Shown here piece after piece: positions 34,550-43,300 of a stretch of 64,000 nt of DNA. The first letter of the stretch is position 1, and the number at the start of each line of letters is the position of its first letter. The stretch is taken from contig NZ_CP060404.1 of the NCBI RefSeq assembly GCF_014295035.1, positions 3,622,501 through 3,686,500 of the forward strand, read 5' to 3'. Position numbers and translations under genes: made by a program. Under the pieces are notes generated by a model that saw nothing but the letters and a program-made list of their open reading frames with translations, was not told the origin of the DNA and searched no databases. The stretch is from Streptomyces buecherae (lineage in GTDB: Bacteria; Actinomycetota; Actinomycetes; Streptomycetales; Streptomycetaceae).

Positions 34550-34735
34550 CGACGGCGCGGCATCCTCGCCGGCCGCCGCTGGGCCCGCGCCACGGGCATC
34601 ACCCTGGCCGCCCTCAGCCTGGTGGCCCAGTTCCTCTTCCTGCCGTACGCCCCGTTCCGGTCGGTCGTCGTGATGGCGCTCGACCTGTTCGTGATCTGGG
34701 CGTTGGCGGTGTATCACGGGGGTCGGGTGAGGTAG
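34550..34735 (+). pseudogene. Truncated DUF7144-type membrane protein
   Basis: Only the C-terminal half of the usual protein remains: GILAGRRWARATGITLAALS, then LVAQFLFLPYAPFRSVVV and a final helix MALDLFVIWALAVYHG. The full family has two further helices before this point, as in GWxLLxxGxxQ proteins. The upstream 200 bp (34319-34549) is Pro/Arg low-complexity sequence and contains no trace of them. It marks the left edge of the accessory block that follows. Confidence 0.6.
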
Positions 34736-34769
34736 GGGCGTCCGTCGCGACGAGGGGCGGGGTGGGTCT

Positions 34770-35159
34770 TCAAGGCCCCACCTGTGACGTGCCCATTCGA
34801 TCGACTCGCGGAAGCGAAGCAGGGGGCTGATCGCCGAACCAGGCGTACTCAAGACCCGACAGCATCCCCGATTCGGTCCACAAGAGGATCTCGCCCACGA
34901 GTTCGCCCCCCTCATCGACAACCGTGCACGTCACCGGAGCAGGCCCGGACGGGATGCGGGCGCGAGGAACGTCACCCATGACGTGCAGGTCAACACTCAC
35001 AGAACGAGCTCCCCACAGCGCCACCACCCGCGCTTCATCAAGTTGCTGACGCAACTCCTCAGCTCCCGCGAAGTCCGCTCGGAGGACCCTTTCCACCACC
35101 GCCCGTTCCTCGGCGGTGAGCGGTCGTGGCGTGAGGCCGCGAGCACCTCGTGGCGGCAC
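34770..35159 (-). CDS. Small hypothetical protein, possible orphan immunity gene, 5' end damaged
   Basis: The core reads TPRPLTAEERAVVERVLRAD, then FAGAEELRQQLDEARVVALW, a beta-rich middle and LVGEILLWTESGMLSGLEYA ahead of WFGDQPP. I recall this layout from small streptomycete proteins that start at or just before the TPRPL segment. Here a CTC stands where the start codon would be expected, and the integrase fragment on the other strand begins at the same place (about 35122-35134), so the natural start was probably replaced. The GTG at 35159 may be used instead. Such small acidic proteins often neutralise toxins; this is inference from its position in the RHS locus. Confidence 0.5.
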   Translation of the reverse strand: MPPRGARGLTPRPLTAEERAVVERVLRADFAGAEELRQQLDEARVVALWGARSVSVDLHVMGDVPRARIPSGPAPVTCTVVDEGGELVGEILLWTESGMLSGLEYAWFGDQPPASLPRVDRMGTSQVGP

Positions 35160-35483
35160 GACGGGCACGTCTTCACGACTGCGCAGGGCCGACCGATCGA
35201 CCCGACCAACCTCACCCGCACCTTCGTCGCGCTCCTCCGCAAGGCTGGCCTCCGCCGCATCCGCTTCCACGATCTCCGCCACTCGACCGCCACCCTGCAC
35301 CTGGAACAGGGCGTCCACCTCGTCATCATCAAGGAACTCCTCGGCCATGCCCACGTGGGCGTCACCGCCACCGTCTACGCCCACGTCCGACTCCAGCGCC
35401 AGGCCATCGACACCCTGAGCGACGCACTGGGTGAGGGCGACGACTCCGAAGAGCCGCCGCCCTCAACGGTGGTCGTCCGCTGA
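35122..35483 (+). pseudogene. Tyrosine integrase fragment, C-terminal catalytic part
   Basis: Residues read REAASTSWRHDGHVFTTAQG, RPIDPTNLTRTFVALLRKAG, then RIRFHDLRHSTATLHLEQGV and KELLGHAHVGVTATVYAHVR. HDLRHS carries the HxxR box, GHAH the next His and VYAHV the nucleophile Tyr. The core-binding domain and first catalytic Arg are absent, so it is not functional. It ends in the 18-bp CCGCTGACGTTGCCGTCA that also ends the integrase piece at 36820-36837, showing the two came from related elements. Confidence 0.85.
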
Positions 35484-35513
35484 CGTTGCCGTCAGCGCTG
35501 CCGTCGAAGGGCG

Positions 35514-36023
35514 TTACGCAGGACTCTGGCCATCTGCTTCCACAGATATGCGGGCCACAGTCACTACGCCAGTGAACGAACTCTCCACCACAATGCGGTC
35601 ACCGGGAGAATATATCCAGAATTCCGGTACGGATTCCGCGATGTCTGGCAGGTGAGAGATAGAGAATTCGAGCCCCATCTCTACACTCGGGACCGCCAGA
35701 CTCTCCCAGAAAAAGATTAGGGTGTCAGCTTTCGGGGTGAATCGCTGGATTGCGGCGCCCAGCTCGATGGAACCCAACTCCCTCGAACTGAGCACCAAAC
35801 GATCAGCAACCGCGTCCCACGCGATTGTACCGTCAGAGCTACGCGGGTAATGACTGAGGCTTTCGCGCTCGTACTGGAGATGCTGATCTAGGTTCAGCAA
35901 CTGCACACCCGGCCGCCCAACCCAAGTCAGCCGTCGACCGCCCTGCCGATCTGCACGAACCACTCGAACCATAGATCTGGGCAGGAGGTCGGGCCTGGTT
36001 CCGTATACACCGTCGAGCGTCAC
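35514..36023 (-). CDS. 169-residue hypothetical protein, possible orphan immunity gene
   Basis: This is a soluble protein with a lower-GC codon pattern than the chromosome around it. It is predicted beta-rich, with MVRVVRADRQGGRRLTWVGR near the N-terminus, TPKADTLIFFWESLAVPSVE in the middle and a C-terminal VVESSFTGVVTVARISVEAD. I do not recognise a family. It lies in the same orientation as the other small genes downstream of the RHS toxin gene, between two integrase fragments. Its context suggests an immunity or cargo gene, without direct proof. Confidence 0.55.
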   Translation of the reverse strand: MTLDGVYGTRPDLLPRSMVRVVRADRQGGRRLTWVGRPGVQLLNLDQHLQYERESLSHYPRSSDGTIAWDAVADRLVLSSRELGSIELGAAIQRFTPKADTLIFFWESLAVPSVEMGLEFSISHLPDIAESVPEFWIYSPGDRIVVESSFTGVVTVARISVEADGQSPA

Positions 36024-36046
36024 GAATTACCGCTACGGCGATTCAG

Positions 36047-36382
36047 TCATCGCTCAGGGCTGACAGAACCCCCGCAAGGCCAACCTGAATCGATAATCAC
36101 CTGGAAGGAGTGCAGCATCGCTGCCAGGCCGCCTTCCGGAATGATTACGAGATCGGAGCACTGAAAGCATGCGCCGCTGGCGCATTCTCCAGCCTCTCGC
36201 CAGCGATGCATTGCCTGCTCGATCGCCTGTAGCGTCATGAACGTGGCGCTCCATCGCGTCCCATGCGGGAGGCTTAGTTCAGCGTCGACGCTCTCAACGG
36301 TTTTCTTGTCGTCCTCCGTACCTAACATGAAGAGGGCACTGAACTGTCGATCCTCTACGCGGTAGAGAGAATCACTGGCCAT
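36047..36382 (-). CDS. 111-residue hypothetical protein, possible orphan immunity gene
   Basis: The frame begins MASDSLYRVEDRQFSALFML, has an acidic middle (GTEDDKKTVESVDAELSL) and contains a pair of cysteines in ECASGACFQCSDLVII. Codon use is AT-richer than average, as for its neighbours. No known family is apparent. The start MASDS resembles the MASDI start of the RHS-linked gene at 37000-37365, perhaps a shared translation start context. It lies 23 bp upstream of the 169-residue gene on the same strand. Confidence 0.55.
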   Translation of the reverse strand: MASDSLYRVEDRQFSALFMLGTEDDKKTVESVDAELSLPHGTRWSATFMTLQAIEQAMHRWREAGECASGACFQCSDLVIIPEGGLAAMLHSFQVIIDSGWPCGGSVSPER

Positions 36383-36429
36383 ACAGCTGGTTCAGCCTCA
36401 CAATCCTTAGACTCGTTTGCCGTATCGGA

Positions 36430-36826
36430 TTTCCCGACGACTTCCGGCACTACCCGCAAAGACGCGATGAACAAGCTCACCGAGAAGATCGCCGTCAGCG
36501 ACCGCGGCGTCCCCATCCCGTCCACGGCGGGCAGCGTGGCTGCGTACCTGACGTACTGGCTGGAGAACGTCGCCATCCACCCTCTCCGCGAGAACATCCC
36601 CCGCTACACCGTCTGTGTCCACCGGTACCTGATGCCCGGCCTAGGCAAGAAGAAGCTGGCCAAGGACGTCCGCCCCTGGCTCAACCAGCTCCGCGCCCAC
36701 GTAAGGCTCCGCCTCCAGCGAGACGCCATCGACGCCCTCGGCACCGCGCTCGACGGCCCGACGAACACCGAGACGGCACGCTCCGACGGCGACGAACCAC
36801 CACCCTGTGCCTCACTCGCCCGCTGA
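36430..36826 (+). pseudogene. Tyrosine integrase with its catalytic core deleted in frame
   Basis: The frame gives TSGTTRKDAMNKLTEKIAVS, then STAGSVAAYLTYWLENVAIH and RYTVCVHRYLMPGLGKKKLA, which is the core-binding (SAM-like) domain of a phage integrase. After VRPWLNQLR it jumps directly to AHVRLRLQRDAIDALGTALD, the extreme C-terminus. Some 200 residues including all catalytic residues except possibly none are missing. The reading frame is intact from ATG 36467 (119 residues), so a product is possible but cannot recombine DNA. Confidence 0.8.
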
Positions 36827-36858
36827 CGTTGCCGTCAACTACTGCCGTCACCCCACGC

Positions 36859-36898
36859 AGAAGCCCCGCCAGGACGTGCCTGACGGGGCTTCTGTTTT
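36859..36898 (+). terminator. Strong intrinsic terminator after the integrase remnant
   Basis: AGAAGCCCCGCCAGG pairs with CCTGACGGGGCTTCT around an ACGTG loop, with one mismatch, and is followed by GTTTTGC. It is a textbook rho-independent terminator 33 bp past the integrase stop. It would also separate the remnant from the convergent immunity gene. Confidence 0.85.
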
Positions 36899-36999
36899 GC
36901 AAGCGTAATGAGGCGACCCGCTCGACGACCTGCTTCGACAAATGGCAGGGCCAGAGTCGAGAAATCCTCATTCTAACGAATGCGAGTCATGCGTACCCG

Positions 37000-37365
37000 T
37001 CAACGCCCCAGGTACAGCATGGGGTCCACTAGGCGGAATCTGGGAGACACGACGACCCTGACCTCACACTTGAAGCCGGGAACGTCCACTTCCACGACGA
37101 TCCCGCGCTCCCCCTCTCGCGAGTACAGGAGAATCCGATCCACCTGTTCGCGGTAGATTTCTATATCACACTCACCCATCGACTCTCTGGTCAAGCGTAC
37201 AGACCTAGCTCCGATGTCGAAGCTCAGTGCCACAAGCTCGCCAGCATCGCCTACCGGAGCCTCGACCCGCCACACATCAGGGTCATATTCCGTAGGCTCG
37301 GGGGCTGAGCCAAGCACTTCGATGAAATCCAGATCCTCTGGAATCTCCATAATGTCACTTGCCAT
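37000..37365 (-). CDS. Probable immunity protein of the RHS toxin
   Basis: This 121-residue acidic protein starts at ATG 37365, with GGAGGG seven bases upstream, inside the last codons of the RHS gene; the two overlap by 11 bp. It reads MASDIMEIPEDLDFIEVLGS, then a beta-rich body (ELVALSFDIGARSVRLTRES, VVEVDVPGFKCEVRVVVSPR). I know no family for it. In polymorphic toxin systems the gene directly after the toxin's last codons encodes the specific inhibitor of the C-terminal toxin domain, and the overlap ensures it is made with it. The role is inferred from this position. Confidence 0.7.
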   Translation of the reverse strand: MASDIMEIPEDLDFIEVLGSAPEPTEYDPDVWRVEAPVGDAGELVALSFDIGARSVRLTRESMGECDIEIYREQVDRILLYSREGERGIVVEVDVPGFKCEVRVVVSPRFRLVDPMLYLGR

Positions 37366-40300
37366 AACCCCTCCCTCCAATGGGGATCATTGTAGTGAGC
37401 CGTACTCCGTTGTCGGTTACTTCAAAGTTGGCGCGAATCAGGAGAGCGCCACGCGGCCCGTGCAGGAGTGACTCCGTTCGCATGTTCGTGAGTCCAGACT
37501 TCGAATGCACGTAAGTCTCCACGACCCCACTCCTCATCGCCTCATTGAAGTGCCCAGTCAGAACTTCGCGCCCCGCAGCGTTGTCGCGAATTCCAATCGA
37601 TTCCAGCTGATAGGCGTTCTGGGCTGACCTTTCCGCATTGTGCGGATTGGATTTAACTCGCCCGAAGAAGTAATCCCACTTGCCGTCATCAATGGTCACG
37701 CCGCAGTTGCTGTTGTGAACGAGGACCGGCGTCTCGCCCGCCAGCACATAGTACGTATGCACCCCAGAAACCGTCAGATCATGTGTCCGCTGCAGATCCG
37801 TGAAGTGCCGCGTCGACGCGACCTGGACCGTGCCGCCTTCCGGCGTCCGCAACCGCATGCCCGCCGTTATGTCGCCCGCGTCCACCCAGGTCTTGGAGTC
37901 CATCACCCAGAACGGGTGCGTCACCGTCGCGACAAGGGAGTTCCGCTCGCCGCCGGCCACCTTCAGGTCGACGAACTCCTTGTCGTCCTCCGTGACGATC
38001 GTGCCGACCACCTCGCGGGGTGCGGTCTCGCCCGTTTCGGGGTCGGTGACCAGGACCTTGTCACCGGTCTTCACGTCCTTGATGGGGCGGGTGGTGCCGT
38101 CCGCCAGGAGGACGTCCGTTTCGGGGAGGAAGCTGTGGCAATCCGAGGGTTCCGGCTGCGAGCGGGCCTTCTTGCCGGGGCCTATCCGCTTGAGGCCCTT
38201 GCCGACGAGTGTGCCGGCCAACTTAAAGGCTCGGCCGGCTGCGAGGGCTGACGCCCCCTCCTTGGCGCAATCCCATTGGGCGGGATCCCCGGTACATTCA
38301 ATGATCTTTGCAGCATCAGGCGCGAGCAGTTCCTTCATAAGCTTCGAGAAGCCAGCCCCGCTCCGCACCATGAGCTTCGGAAGCCCGTAGGCACCGAAGG
38401 CTTTTCGGACTTCTTGGTAGGGGTCTCCCATGTAGAACGGGTTGCTGTCCTCCTGCGATGCCGTAACCCGATACGTGACCGGCCGATACCGGACTGGCCG
38501 GTACTTCCTCACCGGCCGCCCGGCGAAGCCGCTGTAGCTGCCGCTGCCAGATACCCGGCCGCCCGCCGCGCCGGAGCCGTAGCCGCCGCCCTTGGGGCGC
38601 TGGATGTTCACGGGGCCGCCGAAGCCGAAGAGTTTACCGCTCGGGTCGCTGTACAGCAGTGGGTTGTTGTTCCCGTACGAATACCCGTGCATCTGCTGGG
38701 CGTCGGTCAGGTCCATGATCGGGTCGACGCTGATGAAGCGGCCCAGCTTCGGGTCGTACTCGCGGGCGCCGAGGTGGGTGAGGCCGGTGGTGGTGTCGCG
38801 GGTGCCGCCCACGAAGCCCTTGCTGCCAGGCCAGGTGGTCGGGTCGGTGCCACGGGGGGCGCCGAAGGGGAGGTTGCGGCGTTGGGTGAGGGTGACGTCG
38901 GCGGCCTTGACGGCGAGTTCGCCGGTGCCGTGGTGGTCCGCGACGGTGTAGGTGACGCTGCCGTCGTCCTGGATGACGGCCTGGTGGCCGCCGCCGAGGT
39001 CCAGGTAGCGGGTGGCTTTGGCCTTGTCGGCGCCCCTGGCCAGGGTGACCTCGGAGTGGCCCAGGTAGAGCGTGGTCTCGGTGTCGGTGCGGCCGATGAG
39101 GCGGTTGCCGTCGGCGTCGTAGAGGTAGGACGTGGTGCGCTTGCCGTTGTCGCCGACGGGTTCGGTGACCTCGGCCAGGTGGCCCTCGGCGTCCCAGGTC
39201 AGGTTCTGGGTGTCACCGGCGAGGGTGCGGGCGCGGGTGTTGCCGGCCGCGTCGTAGTCGTAGGTGTCCAGCGCGGTGCCCGTGGGGCCCTTGGTGGCGA
39301 CCGAGGCCAGCGCGTGCGGGCGGGGCTGGCCGGGGGTCGGGTAGGTGTAGGTGCGGGTGGTGTTCTTGGCGGTGGCGCCGGTCAGGTCGTGTTCGGTCTC
39401 GGTGAGCCGGTTGCCGACCTTGTCGTAGCTGTAGGACTGCCAGTACGGGGCGGGCCCGCCGATCATCTCGCCCGACGGCGCCGGCGCGCAGGTGGCGGTG
39501 GGTTGGGTCCACGCCTGGGTGAGGCGGCGCAGGTGGTCGTAGGTGAAGCACTGGTTGTCGGTGCCGTCACGGGAAACGTCGGCCAGCGAGGTGACGTTGC
39601 CGGCCGGGTCGTAGTGGTAGGTGGTGTGGCGGTCGACGCCGGGGACGTTCTCGCGGTCCACCCGGCTGGTGGCCAGCCGCTGGGTGCCCCACTCGTAGGA
39701 CTGGGTGGTCCACGTCTTGCGCTCACCGTCGGTCAGGCCGAAGGCGTACTGCTGCGGCTTGCCCGTCAGGGTGTAGGTGAGGGCGGCCCGTGCGCCGCTG
39801 CCGTGGGCGAGGATCTGCCGCTGCGTACCCGTCTCGTAGGTGTAGGACAGGCCGCCACCGGGAAGCGAACCGGCGCCCCCGAAGCCCATGTTGCGGAGCA
39901 GACCGGACAGGTGGAAAGCCTGCTGCGACTGGTACCTGCCCGCCAGCGCGCCCTCGGCCTCGGGGATCACGACCTCGCTCTTGAGCGCGCGGTAGAGCCG
40001 GTCGTAGTAGGTGACCTTCGAGGTGTAGGGGTTGCCGTTCACGTAGCGGGTTGACTCGGCGAGTTGGCCCTTGCCGCCGGCGACCGTGTCGTAGACCCAC
40101 TTGGCGCGCAGTGTGCCGGTGGGCGTGGACTCGCGGAGTTCGGTCTTGCGGCCGAGGCCGTCGTAGACGTGGACCAGCGTGGTGTCGCGGGCGTCGGTGG
40201 TGGAGGTGAGTTGGCCTCGGTCGTCGTAGCGGCTGTGGGTGGTGCCCTTGTCCGGGTCGTCGGCGCGGATCTGCTGGCCGCGTTGGTCGTACGCGTAGCC

Positions 40301-43300
40301 CCACGAGTTGCCGGCCGGGTCGGTGACCTTGGCCAGCTTGCCGGCCGGGGTGTACGCGTACCGGGTGGTGTCGAAGGCGGCGTCGGCCGAGCGCGCGTGG
40401 TGCTGGCGCAGCTCGATGGTCTGGTCGCGGGCGTCGGTCACGGTGGTGACGGCGCTGGCGCCCTCGGGCGGGATGACGGTGGAGCGGTCGCCGCCGTGGA
40501 GGGTGCGGGTGGTGCTGAGCACCTTGCCGCCGTCGCCGTTGCCGGCGACCTCGCGCACCTCGGTCTCGCGGCCGAGCCCGTCGTGGGTGTGCCAGGTCTG
40601 GGTCTCCACCGACAGGGCGTCGTCCATCGCGAACAGGGCGGTACGGGGCGCGCCCTCGGCGTAGTACGGGGCGAACTTCTTCGCGGGCAGGCCGCGGTCG
40701 TCGTAGAAGACGTCGGAGAGCACCCGGCCGCCGCCGGGGCCGGGCTCCTGGGTCTGCCGCTCGCGCAGCAGGCCGTCCAGGATCTGGTACGTGGTGCGCT
40801 GGCCGCCGGAGTTTTCCAGCGTCTTGGTGCCGATCGCGACGGCCTTGCCCTCGGCGACGGTGTAGGTGAACTCGTAGTTGGCCGGCGTCGCGTTCGAGGA
40901 GGCGCGGTCGGCGAGCCAGATCCTGGTGGCGCGGCCGAGCGCGTCGTACACGTATTTGGTGTGGTTGCCGTTGGTGTCGGTGATCGTGGTGGGTTGGCCG
41001 GTGAGGACGTCGAGGTCGGTGTTTGTGGTCTGGGTGGTGGTCGCGTCGCCCGGGGTGGCGGGCGGCGACGTTTCGGTGATCTTGGTGGGGTGGCCGGTGG
41101 CGGGCGCGTACGCGGTGGTGGTGGTCCGCCCGTCGGTGCGCGCCTGGCGTACCGGGATCGCGTCGCCGGTGGCGGTGAGGGTCGCGGTCAGGTCGGTCTC
41201 GGTGCGCACGCGTCCGTAACCGTCGACGGTCCGGCCGCTCTCCAGGTAGGTGGCCTTGGTGCCGTCGTGGGTCTTGAGGGTGGCGGTGGCGGTGCCGTCG
41301 CCCTTGGTGGGTGCGTCGCCGTAGGTGCCGCCGTCGTAGGCGGTACGGACGTCGGAGATGACGTCCTTGGCCCGGTCGGGGGTCTCGCCGCAGGCGACGG
41401 CCACCGTCTCCTCGCGGGCGGGCAGGGTGAGGATGTTGGCCGCGGTGTTGACGGCGTAGGTGGTGCGGGTGCAGCGGTCGTCGCTGGTGGTGGCCGTGTC
41501 GCCCGCGTCGTCGACCTGGGTGATGCGGCCGGCGACCGTGTCGTACGTGGTGGTCGTCTCGGTGGTGCGCCACTTCTGGCCGGCGCCGTCGTCCAGCGAG
41601 GTCCACTCCTTGCTGTGGCCGGTGCCGGTCAGGTCGGAGGTGACCGTGCCCCAGTCGCGGACGCGTTGGGCGGTCTGGTGGTGCCAGGGCCGGTTGACGG
41701 TCTTGCCCAGCACCTTGCCGCCGGGCCCGGAGAAGGTGACGGTCTTGTAGCCGAAGCCGGCGGTCGACGCGTGGTCGGGGATGGCGGCGCCCTCGCCGGC
41801 GCCGAGGGTGACGCTGACGTCCTTGGTGCCGCCGGACGGGGCGGCGCGGTCGCCGTCCATGCCGCGCAGGAAGTAGTGCTCCTCCTGCGTCTTCATGCCG
41901 CTCTCGCCCTGGCCGCCGGTGTTCACCCGCACGTGGCCGTAGCCGCGCCACTGGGACCAGGTGCGGTGCTTCTCCTTGGTCATGCCGTCGTCGTCATCGA
42001 AGTGCCAGGCGGCGTCGCCCAGGTAGGTGTACCGGGTGACCTGGTCGGGGGCGCCGCCGGTGCGGTCGGTGCCGGTCGTGGACGTCACGACGTACTTGTT
42101 GAACCAGTGCCGCTCGGGGTCGTCGGTGTTGGAGCCGCCCATGAACTGCGGGAAGCAGCGGGTGGTGTTGGTCTGCGGGGTCGGCAGTCCGGCGTGCGAG
42201 CACGCGGGCGCGGAGTAGCCGACGTCCACCTGGCCGCCGTACTCGTCGGCGACGCTGGACAACCGGGCCTTGATGAACGGGGCGTACCCGTCGCCGATCT
42301 TGTCGAGCCGGTTCTCCAACTGGGTGTACGTGAACGTCGTCTTCGGCAGCGTGATGGGCGTCGTGGCGGCGTGCCCGGTGTGCTGGACGCTGTCGAGCAG
42401 GAGCTGCCGGTCCACGTCGGCCTCGCCCCAGCGGTGGCTGAGCGCCCAGGAGTCGACCTTGGCGTACGCGGTGCCCTTGAGGAGTTCGGTGGTGACCTCC
42501 ACCAGCCGCTTGCGGGTGAAGAAGCTGGGCGAGAGGCGGCCCTTGTCGCAGGTGGTGCCGGCCTTGCAGTTGAGGTCCCAGGGTGTGTCGTACCAGTAGA
42601 ACTTCTTGTCGTCGATGGTCTCCGGCGCGCAGGTCACCCCGGTCTCGGGCAGGCACCGCTCGGCCTGGGCGAAGTCCACCCGGGCCAGCGCCTTCTCGGC
42701 GTACAGGTCGGTGGACTTCAGCCCGTACTCGACGCGGTCCAGGTAGCCGCCGCGGGTGTACGGGGTGTCGTCGGTGTCCTTGAGGTTACGACCGTAGGAG
42801 TTGGTCTCCTTGTCGTAGTAGTACGCCATCGCGTTGCCGTGCGCGTCGACGACGTAGTCCAGGTTCCAGCGCCAGCCCTGCTGGCACCAGGAGTCGGCGA
42901 AGGCGTCCTTGTGGCAGGGCTCGTTCGCGTCGTCGCCGTAGACCGGGACGCTCCAGGTGGAGTCGGTGGTCTCCTTGCCGCTGGCCCAGCCGGGCAGCCG
43001 GTGGTAGCCGAAGAAGTACTGGGTGCCGTCGGTGTCGGTCAGCCGCCAGTACTCGTTGTCGTTGTCGCCGTTGGCGCGGTCACCGCTGGTCAGCCGGGTG
43101 ACCCGGGTGCCGTCGTCCTTGCGGAGCTTCCACTCGTCCTTGCCGGTGGGGACGAGTTCGCCGCCCTTGCCGTTCATGGTCAGGTACGCGTTGTCGTACC
43201 CCCAGCACAGGTCGCCGGGCTCGCGGCCGTCCGCGTGCTTGACGCCGTCGTCGTAGCAGGGCTTGTAGCGGCGCTCGATGAAACCGGGCGAGAGGTCGAA

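Larger units (their letters stand above)
35477..36837 (+). repeat. 18-bp direct repeat at both integrase tails
   Basis: CCGCTGACGTTGCCGTCA occurs at 35477-35494 and 36820-36837, each time spanning the stop codon of an integrase remnant. The 1.3 kb between them holds two minus-strand hypothetical genes and the damaged second integrase. This may reflect repeated insertion of related elements at one spot. Confidence 0.7.
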
